This document shows, piece after piece, positions 62,432 through 64,000 of a stretch of 64,000 nucleotides of DNA. Each line of letters starts with the position of its first letter. Position 1 is the first letter of the stretch. The position numbers were made by a program, and so were the translations under genes. The notes under the pieces are model-generated. The model was not told the origin of the DNA. It saw only the letters and a program-made list of their open reading frames with translations, and made no database searches. Source of the DNA: Octadecabacter antarcticus 307 (lineage in GTDB: Bacteria > Pseudomonadota > Alphaproteobacteria > Rhodobacterales > Rhodobacteraceae); assembly GCF_000155675.2 (NCBI RefSeq), contig NC_020911.1, positions 4,392,501 to 4,456,500 on the forward strand. Direction: 5' to 3'.

Positions 62432-62562
62432 AGTTGGACCCACTTGTCCAGCATCCAAAGCCCAACACCCAAATCCGATGAAACCTGCGGCCGCGTTAAG
62501 CCGTTACTAATCGCGATGCGCACCGCATCACGCCGAAACTTGTCTGTGTATCCCGTCGCCAT
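62432..62562 (-). pseudogene. N-terminal fragment of an IS3-type OrfA transposase
   Basis: From the ATG at 62562 the minus strand encodes MATGYTDKFRRDAVRIAISN, then GLTRPQVSSDLGVGL and DKWVQ before running into the inverted repeat above. This is the helix-turn-helix start of an IS3-family OrfA, cut by another element's end. Confidence 0.72.
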
Positions 62563-62824
62563 TCCATTTCTCATTCATCGCAAACATTGCTTGAAAGAGA
62601 CAGGAACTAAAACGGCGCAAAACCACGCTTACGTCAAATCCGAACTTGCGCTCTTTTGTAGCACATGACACTTAAAAATTTATCAAAACACCCAAATATT
62701 TTATTTTTATGCAATAATTTGACTCTTGAAGCAAAGCCCTGCGACATTAAATCAATCTAGTATACCATTGAATACACCTGAATCCGTCTATTTTAAAGTT
62801 CATGTTGTTAACTGGAGAAAACAC

Positions 62825-63640
62825 ATGGAAACTTTATCACTGGGTCAGTATGATCTAATTTTTAACGCATTTTCGTTCGGCTTTGCGACGCTCGCGGCTG
62901 CAACGCTATTCTTCTGGCTGGGTATCGGCCAGGTCAAGCAAGAGTACAAACTGGCACTTATTGTGACCGGGCTTGTAACGTTTATCGCAGCCTACCATTA
63001 TTTCCGCATAGGACAAAGCTGGGTTGACGCATACACGCTCGTTGACGGGGTGCACGTGCCAACCGAAAAAGTCTTTAACTCTGCGTATCGATACGTTGAT
63101 TGGCTTTTGACTGTACCGCTCCTTCTGGTTGAGCTGATCTTGGTAATGAGCCTCAGCAGGTCTGAGACAGTATCGCGTGCGACCAGCCTTGGTCTTGCGG
63201 CACTACTGATGGTTGCTTTGGGATATCCAGGCGAAGTCTCTGACTCACTCGGCGTTCGCTGGGTCTTTGGTCAGCTGTCGATGGTTCCATTCTTGTGGAT
63301 TATCTACCAACTCTACAAAGGCTTGGGTGACGCAATTGAAAGCCAGCCAGAAAGTGCACGTGGTCTCGTACGTCTTGCGCGCAACGTAACTGTTGGCAGC
63401 TGGTGTTTCTACCCGGTTGTCTATTTTGCAGGTGCAATTGGACTCGAAGGTGCGACTGCGACAGTAATCGTCGAAGTCGGTTATACCATCGCTGACATCA
63501 TTGCGAAGGCTGGCTTTGGTGTCATCATCTTCCTGATTGCTTTGCGCAAAAGCGAAGATCCGCAGAACGACAAAACCTTGACCGTTCCCGCAGGCGAAGG
63601 CCCAAAGGACAAAAACACCAAGACGGTCCCCGCCGAGTAA
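62825..63640 (+). CDS. Xanthorhodopsin-type light-driven proton pump
   Basis: 271 aa from the ATG at 62825 with GGAGAA upstream (an upstream in-frame start at 62726 lacks support). Seven helices. Helix C carries the pump triad Asp92, Thr96 and Glu103 (VDWLLTVPLLLVEL) with Leu100 at the green-tuning site; His58 is the usual partner of the counter-ion; Lys228 in helix G binds retinal. Gly149 (RWVFGQLS) sits where bacteriorhodopsin has Trp138 and xanthorhodopsin has the glycine that makes room for a carotenoid antenna. Intact. Confidence 0.95.
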   Translation: METLSLGQYDLIFNAFSFGFATLAAATLFFWLGIGQVKQEYKLALIVTGLVTFIAAYHYFRIGQSWVDAYTLVDGVHVPTEKVFNSAYRYVDWLLTVPLLLVELILVMSLSRSETVSRATSLGLAALLMVALGYPGEVSDSLGVRWVFGQLSMVPFLWIIYQLYKGLGDAIESQPESARGLVRLARNVTVGSWCFYPVVYFAGAIGLEGATATVIVEVGYTIADIIAKAGFGVIIFLIALRKSEDPQNDKTLTVPAGEGPKDKNTKTVPAE

Positions 63641-63651
63641 AAGACGTCAAC

Positions 63652-63679
63652 GATCGCCTCCGCGTCTGCGGGGGCGATC
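63652..63679 (+). terminator. Hairpin between rhodopsin and prenyl synthase genes
   Basis: GATCGCCTCCGC pairs with GCGGGGGCGATC (one G-T pair) around a 4-nt loop, 12 bp past the rhodopsin stop, followed by a weak T-rich tail (ATCTTTC). Terminator or attenuator. Confidence 0.6.
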
Positions 63680-63699
63680 ATCTTTCGTGAACTGATTGG

Positions 63700-64000
63700 A
63701 TGTTCTTGATGTTTGATACACACCGCAATCCTACGATCACACTGCGCGATGTTGACGCCCAGATTGACCGACTTCTTTTGCCCAACTCATCCCGGGTTGC
63801 AGACGCGGCAAGGTATCATTTTTCAGCTGGCGGCGCGCGGGTGCGTGCACGGTTGGGTCTTGACGCCGCCGCCGCGCTGAACCTGTCACCACAGGCGTCT
63901 CTTGCCTGCGCAATCGCGCCCGAACTGTTGCACAACGCCTCTCTGGTGCACGACGATCTTCAAGACGGAGACGCAATGCGCCGCGGCAAGCCGTCCGTGT
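63700..64000 (+). CDS. crtE: Polyprenyl (geranylgeranyl) diphosphate synthase, 5' part
   Basis: Open to the right edge. The ATGs at 63700 and 63709 are in frame. The visible 97-100 residues show GGARVRARLGLDAA and the first Asp-rich motif LLHNASLVHDDLQDGDAMRRG, which binds the allylic substrate. Next to a rhodopsin it would feed carotenoid and retinal synthesis. The rest of the pathway would lie to the right. Confidence 0.88.
   Translation, partial: MFLMFDTHRNPTITLRDVDAQIDRLLLPNSSRVADAARYHFSAGGARVRARLGLDAAAALNLSPQASLACAIAPELLHNASLVHDDLQDGDAMRRGKPSV

Noticed and set aside
1..64000. CRISPR arrays and rRNA operons
   Set aside because: I looked for regularly spaced repeats and rRNA-like sequence and saw none; the only tRNA-like sequence is the fMet fragment at 33536.

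Overview
The window looks like chromosomal DNA of a marine Roseobacter-group alphaproteobacterium (Rhodobacteraceae). The best fit is the IS-rich polar genus Octadecabacter. This rests on a xanthorhodopsin-type proton pump followed by a prenyl synthase gene, alphaproteobacterial SOS boxes (GTTC-N7-GTTC), IRO-box-like iron operators (TGA-N9-TCA), an Irr-type palindrome, and many insertion sequences and decayed genes. The genus call is an inference from gene content and was not searched.

Layout. 1-2.2 kb: SOS mutagenesis genes umuD-umuC (umuC runs off the left edge) and a divergent small repeat protein with its own SOS box. 2.4-6.6 kb: accessory DNA with a ribbon-helix-helix repressor, an unknown protein, and a coupled pair of a zinc-finger/GIY-YIG-like protein (5' end broken by a TGA) and a soluble AAA+/M41 metalloprotease. 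7.2-26.9 kb: a dense iron and heme region with hemP, an imelysin/di-heme/imelysin/DUF1513 operon, an Fe(III)-binding protein, DUF1289, Dps, an IscR-like Rrf2 regulator, hmuTUV-hmuS, the TonB-dependent heme receptor, exbB-exbD-exbD-tonB, and four small unknown proteins. TGA-N9-TCA sites recur in front of most of these transcription units, which suggests one iron regulon.

27-42.7 kb: mobile and decayed DNA. It holds a tail fragment of a second M41 protease, an IS5-type element, a MobV-like relaxase with a candidate oriT, a large serine recombinase whose 3' end overlaps a 3' fragment of tRNA-fMet (an att site), an intact IS1182 element with a 4-bp target duplication, a possible defence locus (71-aa protein plus Rad50-like zinc-hook ATPase, with a divergent GIY-YIG nuclease), rpsU between two 20-bp direct repeats, and phage-type small genes.

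42.9-48.2 kb: a tightly overlapping, GC-rich operon of DUF393, an 84-aa protein, a photolyase-like flavoprotein that appears circularly permuted, an FAD oxidoreductase, an isoprenylcysteine-methyltransferase-like membrane protein, a UbiG-like methyltransferase, DUF427 and a truncated CIA30 gene. 48.2-55.7 kb: housekeeping genes including a TPP-riboswitch-led thiM-thiE-thiD-SDR operon. 56.0-57.3 kb: a decayed phage lysis module. 57.4-62.2 kb: an orthodox photolyase, an ActR/PrrA-type regulator overlapping a second DUF393 gene, and a second copy of the 43-46 kb light module in which only the permuted photolyase is intact, the oxidoreductase being a pseudogene and the methyltransferase a short remnant. 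62.4-64 kb: nested IS scraps, then the xanthorhodopsin and the start of a polyprenyl synthetase gene cut by the window edge. The right third is thus a light-use and light-damage region beside a rhodopsin locus.
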